The position numbers and the translations under genes are program-made. Below the pieces are notes generated by a model. The model saw nothing but the letters and a program-made list of their open reading frames with translations. It was not told where the DNA came from and searched no databases. From assembly GCF_000633935.1 (NCBI RefSeq), contig NZ_KK214998.1, positions 867,844-931,843 of the forward strand: a DNA stretch of 64,000 nucleotides. The letters run 5' to 3'. Source of the DNA: Ectothiorhodospira haloalkaliphila ATCC 51935. Lineage in GTDB: Bacteria > Pseudomonadota > Gammaproteobacteria > Ectothiorhodospirales > Ectothiorhodospiraceae. Each line of letters opens with the position of its first letter. Position 1 is the first letter of the stretch. Below are positions 18,547 through 27,583 of the stretch, piece after piece.

Positions 18547-19140
18547 TCACTCGTCGCGCCGCGCCGACACGCCCGCCGTCAGGGTGTAACGCATGGCGTC
18601 CTCCAGGGACAGATCCAGCGGCTCCACCCGATCGCGGGGCAGCATCAGCGTGTAGCCGCCAATCTGATAGCTCATGGGCAGATACACCGCGATGGTGCCC
18701 TGCTTGCCCAGGGTGTCCGGCAGGCCCTCGAAGTCACTGCGGGTGACGAACCCCACCAGACGGGCGTCCATGCCGGGCAGGGTGACCATCACGGCTTCAC
18801 CGAAGCGTTCGTGAATGTCACCGGAAAAGAGCCGGGTGACGTCGCGCACCACGCCGTGGATGGTCTTCACCACGGGGATGCGCTCCATCCACCCCTCCAC
18901 CCAGCGAAAGATCCCCTGAACCAGGTACACCCGGAGCAGCACGCCCAGGGCGAAGATCAGGGCGATGCCCGTGAGCAGGCCCATGCCGGGGAAGTAGAGC
19001 ACATCCGGCAAAATGGCCTTGAGTAGGGTGCCGAGCCCCTGCTCCAGGGTGTTGCTCAGCCAGAGCACCAGGGCGAGGGTGACGACGATGGGCAGGATGG
19101 CGGCGAGGCCGGCGAGAAATGTACGGGTCAATCCTTTCAA
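18547..19140 (-). CDS. DUF502-family membrane protein
   Basis: A 197-residue inner-membrane protein. Two transmembrane helices are at about 6-28 (LAGLAAILPIVVTLALVLWL) and 50-72. The conserved family stretch after the second helix is IPVVKTIHGVVRDVTRLF, followed by a soluble beta-rich C-terminal domain ending ARRDE. The function of DUF502 is not established in bacteria. The start is TTG at 19140, supported by GGAGG (complement of 19147-19151) six bases upstream; no ATG lies nearby. It is divergent from bchH. Confidence 0.87.
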   Translation of the reverse strand: MKGLTRTFLAGLAAILPIVVTLALVLWLSNTLEQGLGTLLKAILPDVLYFPGMGLLTGIALIFALGVLLRVYLVQGIFRWVEGWMERIPVVKTIHGVVRDVTRLFSGDIHERFGEAVMVTLPGMDARLVGFVTRSDFEGLPDTLGKQGTIAVYLPMSYQIGGYTLMLPRDRVEPLDLSLEDAMRYTLTAGVSARRDE

Positions 19141-19163
19141 GACTTACCTCCAGGCCGCGACAC

Positions 19164-19171
19164 ACTATAAT
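19164..19171. promoter_or_regulatory. Overlapping divergent -10 elements between DUF502 gene and bchH
   Basis: The plus strand reads a perfect TATAAT at 19166-19171. The minus strand reads TATAGT over 19164-19169. Upstream -35 matches are weak on both strands. These could serve bchH (plus) and the DUF502 gene (minus). Confidence 0.35.
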
Positions 19172-19248
19172 GTGCGGCTACGGCGGTTGGGATTTTTGGG
19201 GAGTGTCCGGGTATCAAGCACGATCAGTGCCCGGATGTGCGTGCTGAA

Positions 19249-19293
19249 TGTCCACCTTGGTTGACACCCGCAGCGGGTCGATCTAATTTGACA
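19249..19293 (+). promoter_or_regulatory. Putative CrtJ/PpsR operator and promoter of bchH
   Basis: TGT at 19249-19251, then 12 bases, then ACA at 19264-19266 matches the TGT-N12-ACA consensus of the photosynthesis repressor CrtJ/PpsR. Its right half overlaps a perfect -35 TTGACA at 19261-19266. Possible -10 hexamers are TCTAAT (19282-19287, 15-bp spacer) and TAATTT (19284-19289, 17-bp spacer). A second TTGACA lies at 19288-19293. bchH starts 65 bases further on. The site is short and could occur by chance, but its overlap with the -35 and its place before a bacteriochlorophyll gene support it. Confidence 0.5.
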
Positions 19294-19357
19294 CGCATCC
19301 CAAGGGTGAATCCAGATCCGCGCCCGAAAAAACACAAGTCGACAGGCACCTGAATCT

Positions 19358-22300
19358 ATGGCATCCAAGCCCTCGTCAGCAGCCGATCAAACCCCTGTAC
19401 GGGTAGTGATCGTGACCATGGACACCCATCTGGCCAGCGCCGCCGACCGTGCTCGCGCCGAGCTCAGGCACGAGTTGCCAGGGTTGAAGTTCTCGCTTCA
19501 TGCTGCCTCCGAGTGGGCCGCGGATGAAGAGGCCCTGGAGCAGTGCAAGGCCGATGTGGCCAAGGCCGACATCATCATCACCACCATGCTGTTCCTGGAG
19601 GACCAGTTTCAGCAGATCCTGCCGGACCTGCAGGCGCGTCGTGACGACTGCGATGCCATGGTGTGTGCCATGTCTGCCGGCGATGTGACCAAGCTGACCC
19701 GCATGGGCAGCTTCGACATGTCCAAGCCCAGCAGTGGCCCCATGTCCTTGCTCAAGCGACTGCGGGGCAAGAAGGAAGGGGATTCCAAGGCCAGCGCTGG
19801 CGCCCAGCAGATGAAGATGCTGCGCCGTATTCCTCAGCTGCTACGGTTCATCCCGGGCACGGCCCAGGACGTGCGCGCTTACTTCATCACCCTGCAGTAC
19901 TGGCTGGGTGGCTCGGAAGAGAACATGGCCAACATGATCCGCTTCCTCGTGGATCGCTATGCCGATGGTCCGCGTCGCAGCCTGCGGGGCAAGCTCACCA
20001 TCGCGTCCCCGGCGGAATACCCCGAGGTGGGTGTATACCACCCGGACATGAAAAAGCGTCTCTCGGATCGCCTCCAGGATTTGCCGGGCCGGTTGTCCGA
20101 GCGCGGCCCCAAGGGGCGTGTGGGCGTGCTGCTGCTGCGTTCCTACGTACTGGCCGGCAACTCCGGGCATTACGACCCGGTGATCCGTGGGTTGGAAGAG
20201 GCCGGCTTGCAGGTGGTGCCGGCGTTCGCCTCGGGCCTGGATTCGCGCCCTGCCATCGAGCAGTTCTTCATGGAAGACGGTCGACCCACGGTGGATGCCG
20301 TGGTCTCCCTGACCGGATTCTCGCTGGTGGGTGGCCCGGCCTACAACGATGCCAATGCCGCGCAGGAAATCCTCTCCAAGCTGGATGTGCCCTATATCGC
20401 CGCCCATCCGGTGGAATTCCAGACCCTGGATCAATGGGGCAACTCCGAACGTGGCCTGCTGCCCGTGGAGAGCACCATCATGGTGGCCATTCCGGAGCTG
20501 GACGGCTGCATCGCCCCCATGGTGTACGGCGGACGCCCAGGCCCGGAAGGTGCCATCTGCGCCGGTTGCGAACGCCATTGCAAGTTCACCGATTCCGAGA
20601 ATACCCAGGACATGTTCACCTGTCCGGAGCGCACCGGCATGCTGGTCTCCCGCGTGCGGCGCCTGGTGGAACTGCGGCGCGCCGAGCGGGCCGAGCGCAA
20701 GGTGGCCATTGTCCTGTTCAACTATCCGCCCAACGCCGGTAATACCGGCACCGCCGCCTACCTGGGCGTGTTCGAGTCCCTGCTCAATACCCTGAAGAAG
20801 ATGAAGGAAGAGGGGTATCAGGTGGAGGTGCCCGACAGCGTGGATGAACTGCGCGACAGCATCATCCATGGCAACAAGGATCAGTATGGTGCCGATGCCA
20901 ACGTGCACACCATGATCCCCGCCGAGGATCACGTGCGCCGCGAGCGCTGGCTCAAGCAGATCGAGGGGCAGTGGGGGCCGGCACCGGGCAAGGTGCTGAC
21001 CAATGGCAGCTCGATCTTCGTGTTGGGCAAACAGTTCGGCAATGTGCTGGTGATGGTGCAGCCCTCCTTTGGCTACGAAGGTGACCCCATGCGCCTGCTG
21101 TTTGAGCGCGGTTTTGCGCCCACTCATGCCTTCTCGGCCTTCTACCGTTACCTGCGCGAGGACTTCAAGGCCCATGCCGTGCTGCATTTCGGCACCCACG
21201 GGGCCCTGGAGTTCATGCCCGGCAAGCAGGTGGGCATGTCCGGGGCCTGCTGGCCTGATCGCCTCATTGGCGATATCCCGAACATGTACCTGTATGCCTC
21301 CAACAACCCCTCGGAGGGTGCCATCGCCAAGCGTCGCTCCGGCGCCACCCTGATCAGCTACCTGACGCCGCCCGTGTCCCATGCGGGCCTGTATCGTGGA
21401 TTGCTGGACCTGAAGAGTTCCATTGATCGCTGGCGCGGTCTCGAGCCTTCTCAGGAGCATGAGCGTGGAGAACTGGCCGAACTGATCCAGTCCCAGGCCG
21501 CCGAGCTGGAACTGGCCAAACCCGAGCCCCTCTGGGATGTGCCCGGCGGGGAGGCCGAGGAACGGGTGCGCAAGCTGGGCGAGGAGATCCTGGAACTGGA
21601 ATACACCCTGATCCCCTACGGGCTGCACGTGGTGGGCACCCCCCTGGGCGAGGACGAGCGTATCGACATGCTCATGGCCATGGCCGAAGCCTCCCAGGAT
21701 ACCCGCCTGGAGCGCTCCGTGGTGGAGACCCTGGTCAAGACCGGCTCGGTGGATGATGCCCTCCAGGAGGCCGGATTCCAGAATGACAACGAGCGCCGGG
21801 AGCAGTTCGAGCAGTTGGCCCGTTCCAATGAGCTCATGTCCCGGGATACGGAGCTGGAGGGTATCCTAAAGGCACTGGACGGTCGCTTCATCAAGCCTGC
21901 CCCTGGGGGGGACGTGATGCGTCAGCCCGACGTGCTGCCCACCGGTCGTAACCTCCACGGCTTCGATCCCTTCCGCATCCCCAGTGCCTTTGCGCTGAAG
22001 GATGGGGCCATGCAGGCCGAACGCTTGCTGGCCCGCCATGTGGAGGAAGGCAACGGCCTGCCCGAATCCGTGGCCATGGTGCTGTGGGGCAGTGACAACC
22101 TCAAGACCGAGGGCAGCCAGATCGGCCAGGTCCTGGGTCTGCTGGGCGCCAAACCCCGCTTCGATAACTACGGTCGTCTGGCCGGCGCCACCCTGATCCC
22201 GCTGGAGGAACTGGGTCGGCCCCGGGTGGATGTGCTGATCACGTTGTCCGGCATCTTCCGTGACCTGCTTCCCCTGCAGATCAAACTGCTGGCCGAGGCC

Positions 22301-23143
22301 ACCTTCCTGGCCGCGTCGGCGGAGGAGCCGCCGGAACAGAACTTCGTGCGTGCCCACACCCTGGAATACATGAAGGAGCACGGCTGCGATCTGGAGACGG
22401 CCGCCCTGCGTGTGTATGGCAATGCCGATGGGGCCTACGGCTCCAACGTCAACAACCTGGTGGAAAATGGCCGCTGGGACGACGAGGACGAACTGGCCAA
22501 CACCTATACCCAGCGCAAGGGCTTTGCCTATGGCCGCAGTGGTCGGCCCATGAAGCAGGACACCCTGCTCAAGAGCATGCTCAAGGATGTGCAGCTCACC
22601 TATCAGAACCTGGATTCGGTGGAACTGGGCGTGACCACCATCGACAACTACTTCGATACCCTGGGTGGCATCAGCCGTGCCGTGCGCCAGGCCCGTGGTG
22701 GTCAGGACGCCCCGGTGTACATCGGCGATCAGACCAAGGGCGAGGGCACGGTGCGCACCCTGTCCGAGCAGGTCTCCCTGGAGACCCGCACCCGGATGCT
22801 CAATCCCAAGTGGTACGAGGGGGCCCTCAAGCACGGGTACGAGGGAGTGCGCCAGATCGAGGTGCATATCACCAATACCATGGGCTGGTCAGCCACCACG
22901 GGCCAGGTTCAGCCCTGGGTGTACCAGAAGCTGTCCGAGACCTTTGTGCTGGATCCGGAAATGCGCGAACGACTGGCCCAGCTCAACCCCACGGCCTCCG
23001 CGAAGATGGCCAACCGTCTCCTGGAGGCCTCGGACCGCAACTACTGGCAGCCGGATGACGAGACCCTGGAGGCCCTGCGCCGCGCCGGCGAGGAGTTGGA
23101 AGATCGCCTCGAGGGGATCGAGCAGGAGTCCCCCGCCGCCTGA
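19358..23143 (+). CDS. bchH: Magnesium chelatase subunit H (BchH)
   Basis: A 1261-residue porphyrin-binding catalytic subunit. With BchI and BchD it inserts Mg2+ into protoporphyrin IX, the first committed step of bacteriochlorophyll synthesis. The length and motifs fit BchH rather than CobN: the opening RVVIVTMDTHLASAADRARA, then LLRSYVLAGNSGHYDPVI, VLHFGTHGALEFMPGKQVG and NTMGWSATTGQVQPWVYQK. A cysteine cluster (C401, C404, C408 in CAGCERHC, and C422) resembles the oxygen-sensitive iron-sulfur site reported for a Rhodobacter BchH. bchI, bchD and other photosynthesis genes are not in the window, so this copy lies away from any photosynthesis cluster or at its edge. A CrtJ/PpsR-like site precedes it; ftsH follows. 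Confidence 0.95.
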   Translation: MASKPSSAADQTPVRVVIVTMDTHLASAADRARAELRHELPGLKFSLHAASEWAADEEALEQCKADVAKADIIITTMLFLEDQFQQILPDLQARRDDCDAMVCAMSAGDVTKLTRMGSFDMSKPSSGPMSLLKRLRGKKEGDSKASAGAQQMKMLRRIPQLLRFIPGTAQDVRAYFITLQYWLGGSEENMANMIRFLVDRYADGPRRSLRGKLTIASPAEYPEVGVYHPDMKKRLSDRLQDLPGRLSERGPKGRVGVLLLRSYVLAGNSGHYDPVIRGLEEAGLQVVPAFASGLDSRPAIEQFFMEDGRPTVDAVVSLTGFSLVGGPAYNDANAAQEILSKLDVPYIAAHPVEFQTLDQWGNSERGLLPVESTIMVAIPELDGCIAPMVYGGRPGPEGAICAGCERHCKFTDSENTQDMFTCPERTGMLVSRVRRLVELRRAERAERKVAIVLFNYPPNAGNTGTAAYLGVFESLLNTLKKMKEEGYQVEVPDSVDELRDSIIHGNKDQYGADANVHTMIPAEDHVRRERWLKQIEGQWGPAPGKVLTNGSSIFVLGKQFGNVLVMVQPSFGYEGDPMRLLFERGFAPTHAFSAFYRYLREDFKAHAVLHFGTHGALEFMPGKQVGMSGACWPDRLIGDIPNMYLYASNNPSEGAIAKRRSGATLISYLTPPVSHAGLYRGLLDLKSSIDRWRGLEPSQEHERGELAELIQSQAAELELAKPEPLWDVPGGEAEERVRKLGEEILELEYTLIPYGLHVVGTPLGEDERIDMLMAMAEASQDTRLERSVVETLVKTGSVDDALQEAGFQNDNERREQFEQLARSNELMSRDTELEGILKALDGRFIKPAPGGDVMRQPDVLPTGRNLHGFDPFRIPSAFALKDGAMQAERLLARHVEEGNGLPESVAMVLWGSDNLKTEGSQIGQVLGLLGAKPRFDNYGRLAGATLIPLEELGRPRVDVLITLSGIFRDLLPLQIKLLAEATFLAASAEEPPEQNFVRAHTLEYMKEHGCDLETAALRVYGNADGAYGSNVNNLVENGRWDDEDELANTYTQRKGFAYGRSGRPMKQDTLLKSMLKDVQLTYQNLDSVELGVTTIDNYFDTLGGISRAVRQARGGQDAPVYIGDQTKGEGTVRTLSEQVSLETRTRMLNPKWYEGALKHGYEGVRQIEVHITNTMGWSATTGQVQPWVYQKLSETFVLDPEMRERLAQLNPTASAKMANRLLEASDRNYWQPDDETLEALRRAGEELEDRLEGIEQESPAA

Positions 23144-23164
23144 AAGTGACCGGAGGGTAGGTTT

Positions 23165-25129
23165 ATCGCAAGATCAGATCGCAAGGATCGAAAACCCGGA
23201 ACGCCATCGCAATCGGAATCCGGTGACCCGCCAGTTCCCCGTTCCCCCTTGTGGGGCGGGGGGGCGCCATCCAACGGCTCCGGATGGGGACAGTGGCAGG
23301 GCTTTGTCGCCCTGTCGCTGGCCATCGTGCTGTTTTTCCATTTCACCGATGGGCTTCGGGAATTGGATCATAAGGAACTGTCCTATACCGAGTTCCGTGA
23401 GGCGGTTCGCGACGGGCACGTGAGCGAGGTGATCCTGCGCGGCCAGAACATACAGGGTCACTTCAGTGAGGCCGGTCGCCAGTACCGGGAGTTGTCCGAC
23501 CCGGCCACCTTCGAGACCCTTCGCCCCGAACTGGAAGACCAGCGGCTGCTGGGTCTTCTGGACGATCACGATGTCGATATCACGGCTCAACCGGTCGAGC
23601 CTGCCTGGTGGCAACGTGTGCTGCTGGGTGCCCTCCCGTGGATCCTGTTGCTGGGCCTGTTGTTCTGGGCCTCGCAGCGGTTCCAGCAGCGCATGATGGC
23701 TGGCGGTGGCGCTGGGGGACCCATGGGGATCGGGAAGTCCGCGGCACGCAGGATTCACAGCGAGGAAAGTGATGTCCGCCTGGATGATGTGGCCGGATCG
23801 GACAATGCCAAGAAGGACATCATGGAAGTGGTGGACTTTCTCAAGGATCCCGCGCGTTTTCGCAAACTGGGGGCCACCATGCCCCGGGGCATCCTCATGA
23901 TGGGGCCGCCTGGCACCGGCAAGACCCTCATGGCCAAGGCCGTGGCGGGCGAGGCCGGTGTGCCCTTCTTCACCCTGAGCGGTTCCGAATTCATCGAGAT
24001 GTTCGTGGGCGTGGGTGCCTCCCGGGTGCGGGATCTGTTCAAGCAGGCCAAGGAACAGGCCCCTGCCGTCATCTTCATCGATGAACTGGATTCCATCGGG
24101 CGCTCCCGTGGGGCGGGCATGGGGGGCGGCCACGACGAGCGCGAGCAGACCCTGAACCAGATTCTCTCGGAAATGGACGGATTCGAGGGGCATGAATCAG
24201 TGGTGGTGCTGGCGGCCACCAACCGGCCCGATGTGCTGGACGCGGCGTTGATGAGACCGGGGCGCTTCGATCGCAAGATCACGCTGGAACGTCCGCACAA
24301 GCAGGCGCGGCGGGAGATTCTGGACGTGCATGTGCGCAAGGTGCCCCTGGCGGACGATGTGGACCTGGATCGCCTGGCGGCGGGTACCACCGGGTTTTCC
24401 GGGGCCGATCTTTCCAATCTGGTGAACGAGGCGGCCCTGCTGGGGGGCCGGCGGGAACTGGATCGGGTGGACTGGGGCTGTTTTTCCGACGCCCGTGATC
24501 GCATCCTGCTGGGCGAGGCCCGGGAAAGCCTGTTGTCGGACCGGGAGCGCAAGGTGGTGGCTTACCATGAATCCGGTCATGCGCTGCTGGCGTGGCTGTT
24601 GCCCGAAGCCGATTCCCTGGAGAAGGTGACCGTGATTCCCCGGGGGCAGGCCCTGGGGGTGACGGCGCAGGTCCCGGATGAGGAGCGCTACAACTTCAAC
24701 GAGGGTTATCTGCACGACCGCATGGCAGTCATGTTCGGTGGTCGCCTGGCCGAATCCATCGTCTTCGAACAGGTGAGCAGTGGCGCGGAGAATGACCTGA
24801 GGCAGGCCACCCAACTGGCGCGGCGCATGGTGGCGCATTGGGGCATGAATGAGCGCATTGGGCCGGCTGCGTTCCCCCAGGGTCAGGAACATGTCTTCCT
24901 GGGCAAGGAACTGGGCCAGGGACGGGAGCACAGCGAGGCCACGGCGGCCCTGATCGACGAGGAAGTCCAGAAGCTGGTTCGCGAGGTGGAGTCCCGCGCG
25001 CGCCGCATCCTGGAAGAAAATCGCCAGATGCTGGAGCAGCTGGCGCAGGCGCTACTGGACCGGGAAACCCTGGAAGTGAACGAGATCAGGGAGGTGCTGG
25101 GTGAGGCCGGCCAGGGCAGCAGCGCCTAA
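23165..25129 (+). CDS. ftsH: ATP-dependent zinc metalloprotease FtsH (paralogue downstream of bchH)
   Basis: A membrane AAA protease that degrades misfolded or unneeded membrane and cytosolic proteins. Transmembrane helices flank a small periplasmic domain ([17 protein letters not shown] and [17 protein letters not shown]). Then come Walker A GPPGTGKT, Walker [10 protein letters not shown], the second-region motif RPGRFDRKI, the zinc site HESGH and a C-terminal helical protease domain. No ATG or GTG suits the start. GGAGG at 23152-23156 lies eight bases before ATC 23165, which opens a frame reading (M)[13 protein letters not shown] and gives 654 residues; the only standard start is TTG 23249, with no ribosome-binding site (626 residues). 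The neighbours rlmE and folP of the usual ftsH locus are absent, so this is probably a second copy tied to bchH. Its stop overlaps the convergent nspC stop by four bases. Confidence 0.9.
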   Translation: MARSDRKDRKPGTPSQSESGDPPVPRSPLWGGGAPSNGSGWGQWQGFVALSLAIVLFFHFTDGLRELDHKELSYTEFREAVRDGHVSEVILRGQNIQGHFSEAGRQYRELSDPATFETLRPELEDQRLLGLLDDHDVDITAQPVEPAWWQRVLLGALPWILLLGLLFWASQRFQQRMMAGGGAGGPMGIGKSAARRIHSEESDVRLDDVAGSDNAKKDIMEVVDFLKDPARFRKLGATMPRGILMMGPPGTGKTLMAKAVAGEAGVPFFTLSGSEFIEMFVGVGASRVRDLFKQAKEQAPAVIFIDELDSIGRSRGAGMGGGHDEREQTLNQILSEMDGFEGHESVVVLAATNRPDVLDAALMRPGRFDRKITLERPHKQARREILDVHVRKVPLADDVDLDRLAAGTTGFSGADLSNLVNEAALLGGRRELDRVDWGCFSDARDRILLGEARESLLSDRERKVVAYHESGHALLAWLLPEADSLEKVTVIPRGQALGVTAQVPDEERYNFNEGYLHDRMAVMFGGRLAESIVFEQVSSGAENDLRQATQLARRMVAHWGMNERIGPAAFPQGQEHVFLGKELGQGREHSEATAALIDEEVQKLVREVESRARRILEENRQMLEQLAQALLDRETLEVNEIREVLGEAGQGSSA

Positions 25130-26274
25130 CTCAGGCGCTCCTTGTAGGCCTCGTATCCAAAGGTCCTGACCACCCGGACTTCCCGGGTCTCGGCGTCCAC
25201 CCGGCAGATGGCCGGCAAACGCATGCCGTTGAAGGTGTTCGTCTTCACCATGGAGTAGTGAGCCATGTCGGTGAAGACCAGGCGATCGCCAATGTTCAAG
25301 GGCTGATCAAACGAATACGCCCCGATCATGTCCCCCGCCAGGCAGGTGAGGCCTCCCAGGCGGTAGGTGTGGGCCTTTTCCTCGGGCATGCCGGCGCCGA
25401 TGATCTCGGGTCGGTAGGGCATTTCCAGTACGTCCGGCATGTGGGCCGTGGCCGAGGTGTCCAGAATGGCGATGGGGCCTTCATTGTCGATGATGTCCAG
25501 TACGGTGCTGACCAGGTAGCCTGTGTTCAGGGCAATGGCCTCGCCAGGCTCCAGGTACACAGGAATGCGGTTGTGACGCTCCCGAAAACCGCGTACCAGT
25601 TTGATCAGGCGCTCGATATCGTAATCGGGCCGGGTGATATGGTGTCCCCCGCCGAAGTTCACCCACTTGAGACCGGGCAGATATTGCCCGAAGCGGGCCT
25701 CGAAGGCCCCCAGGGTGCGCTCCAGCGCATCGCTGTTCTGTTCGCACAGGGTGTGAAAATGAAGCCCATCCAGGCCGGTGAGATCCACCCCTTCCAGATC
25801 CCGGACTCGGGTACCCAGGCGTGATCCCGGTGTGCATGGATCATACAACGCCACCGTACCTTCGGAATGCTCGGGATTGACCCGTAGACCGCAGGAGATG
25901 GCACGGGGGTGGGCCGCAACACGCTCGCGGTGGTGCAGCCATTGCCCGGGGGAGTTGAAGCTGATGTGGTCGGCGTACTGCAGCACCACCTCCATTTCCG
26001 CATCGGAGAAGGCCGGCGAGAAGCAGTGCACCTCACCGCCAAAGGTTTCCGCACCCAGCCTTGCCTCGTCCTGACCGCTGGCGGTGGTGCCCACCAGGTA
26101 CTGGCTGACCAGCGGGAAGGTATCCCACATGGCAAAGCCCTTGAGGGCCAGCAGAATGCGGGCCCCGCTGTCCTGCTGGACCTGACGCAGCAGCTCCAGG
26201 TTGCGGGTCAGCAGGGCGTCGTCCACCACGAAGGCCGGTGAGGGGCAGGCCTGGATATCGAATGGGTTGTTCAT
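25126..26274 (-). CDS. nspC: Carboxynorspermidine decarboxylase
   Basis: A 382-residue PLP-dependent fold-III (alanine racemase-like) decarboxylase that turns carboxynorspermidine or carboxyspermidine into norspermidine or spermidine. The PLP lysine lies in LLALKGFAMWDTFP. HFHTLCEQNSDALERTL, VNFGGGHHITRPDYD and YLEPGEAIALNTGY are diagnostic of NspC. The length matches the family. The dehydrogenase gene lies 16 bp upstream on the same strand, so the pair makes a complete alternative triamine branch that does not use decarboxylated S-adenosylmethionine. Confidence 0.94.
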   Translation of the reverse strand: MNNPFDIQACPSPAFVVDDALLTRNLELLRQVQQDSGARILLALKGFAMWDTFPLVSQYLVGTTASGQDEARLGAETFGGEVHCFSPAFSDAEMEVVLQYADHISFNSPGQWLHHRERVAAHPRAISCGLRVNPEHSEGTVALYDPCTPGSRLGTRVRDLEGVDLTGLDGLHFHTLCEQNSDALERTLGAFEARFGQYLPGLKWVNFGGGHHITRPDYDIERLIKLVRGFRERHNRIPVYLEPGEAIALNTGYLVSTVLDIIDNEGPIAILDTSATAHMPDVLEMPYRPEIIGAGMPEEKAHTYRLGGLTCLAGDMIGAYSFDQPLNIGDRLVFTDMAHYSMVKTNTFNGMRLPAICRVDAETREVRVVRTFGYEAYKERLS

Positions 26275-26290
26275 GGCCGGACCGTGTGGC

Positions 26291-27490
26291 TCAACCCAGG
26301 GGGTCCGTGTCGGGGTCCAGTTCCTTCATCTGCCAGGGCAGGCCCATGTCGCCGATGCGCTCCATGAAGGGGTCAGGATCCATCTGCTCCACGTTGAACA
26401 CCCCGGCACCTTTCCAGATCCCCTGCAGCATGAGCATGGCCCCGGTGACGGCGGGCACGCCCGTGGTGTAGGACACCGCCTGGGACTGGACCTCCCGATA
26501 ACAGGCCTCGTGATCACAGATGTTGTAGATGTGCACCTTGCGGCGCTTGCCATCCTTGATGCCGTCCAGGATGACGCCGATGTTGGTCTTGCCCTTGGTG
26601 CGTGGCCCCAGGGAGGCCGGATCGGGCAGCACGGACTTGAGGAACTGCAGCGGGATCACTTCCTTGCCCTCGTACATCACCGGCTCGATGCCCGTCATGC
26701 CCACGTTCTCCAGCACCTTCAGGTGAGTGAGATACTGCTGGGAGAAGGTCATCCAGAAGCGGATGCGTTTGAGGCCGCGAATGTTCTGCACCAGGGATTC
26801 CAGTTCCTCGTGGTACAGCAGATAGATGTCCTTGGGACCGATCTCATCAAAATCAAACTCCCGCTTTTCCGACAGGGGCGGGGTTTCCTTCCACTCACCG
26901 TTCTCCCAGTAACGTCCGTTGGCGGTGACCTCACGGATGTTGATTTCCGGGTTGAAGTTGGTGGCAAAGGGGTAACCATGGTCGCCGCCGTTGGCGTCCA
27001 GGATGTCGATCTGGTGGATCTCGTCGAAGAGATTCTTCTGCCCCCAGGCGCAGTAGATGTTGGTCATGCCCGGATCGAAACCGCAGCCCAGGGTGGCCAT
27101 GAGGCCGGCCTTTTCATAGCGGTCCTGGAAGGCCCACTGTTCCTTGTATTCGAACCTGGCCTCGTCCGGATGCTCGTAATTGGCCGTATCCAGGTAGGGC
27201 ACGCCGGTCTTCAGGCACGCCTCCATGATGGTGAGGTCCTGATAGGGCAGGGCCACGTGGATCAGCAGATCCGGCTTGAAGGATTCGATCAGGCGTACCA
27301 GGGCATCCACATCATCCGCATCCACCTGAGCGGTCTGGATGGGCCGATTCAGCTTGGCGGCGATATCCCGGCACTTGGCTTCATTGCGGCTGGCCAGGCA
27401 GATCTCCGAGAAGACTTCGGGATGCTGGGCGCACTTGTGGGTGACGACACTGCCGACGCCGCCGGCGCCGATGATCAGGACTTTGCTCAT
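26291..27490 (-). CDS. Carboxynorspermidine/carboxyspermidine synthase, saccharopine dehydrogenase-like
   Basis: A 399-residue NADPH-dependent reductase that condenses aspartate beta-semialdehyde with a diamine to form carboxy(nor)spermidine. The Rossmann motif VLIIGAGGVGSVV is at residues 4-16. Conserved family stretches include YLDTANYEHPDEA, GCGFDPGMTNIY and NGGDHGYPFATNFNPE. The C-terminal part has YTTGVPAVTGAMLML. Similarity to saccharopine dehydrogenase is family-wide; adjacency to nspC fixes the role. Sequence does not tell whether putrescine (giving spermidine) or diaminopropane (giving norspermidine) is preferred. Confidence 0.93.
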   Translation of the reverse strand: MSKVLIIGAGGVGSVVTHKCAQHPEVFSEICLASRNEAKCRDIAAKLNRPIQTAQVDADDVDALVRLIESFKPDLLIHVALPYQDLTIMEACLKTGVPYLDTANYEHPDEARFEYKEQWAFQDRYEKAGLMATLGCGFDPGMTNIYCAWGQKNLFDEIHQIDILDANGGDHGYPFATNFNPEINIREVTANGRYWENGEWKETPPLSEKREFDFDEIGPKDIYLLYHEELESLVQNIRGLKRIRFWMTFSQQYLTHLKVLENVGMTGIEPVMYEGKEVIPLQFLKSVLPDPASLGPRTKGKTNIGVILDGIKDGKRRKVHIYNICDHEACYREVQSQAVSYTTGVPAVTGAMLMLQGIWKGAGVFNVEQMDPDPFMERIGDMGLPWQMKELDPDTDPLG

Positions 27491-27583
27491 AGGTCTCGAT
27501 TCAGGAATCTGGATGGGTGAAAGAAGGAAGCGGACAGGGCGCTTGGGGACGCGTGCGATGATGCCCCCTTGTGACCGCCGGGT

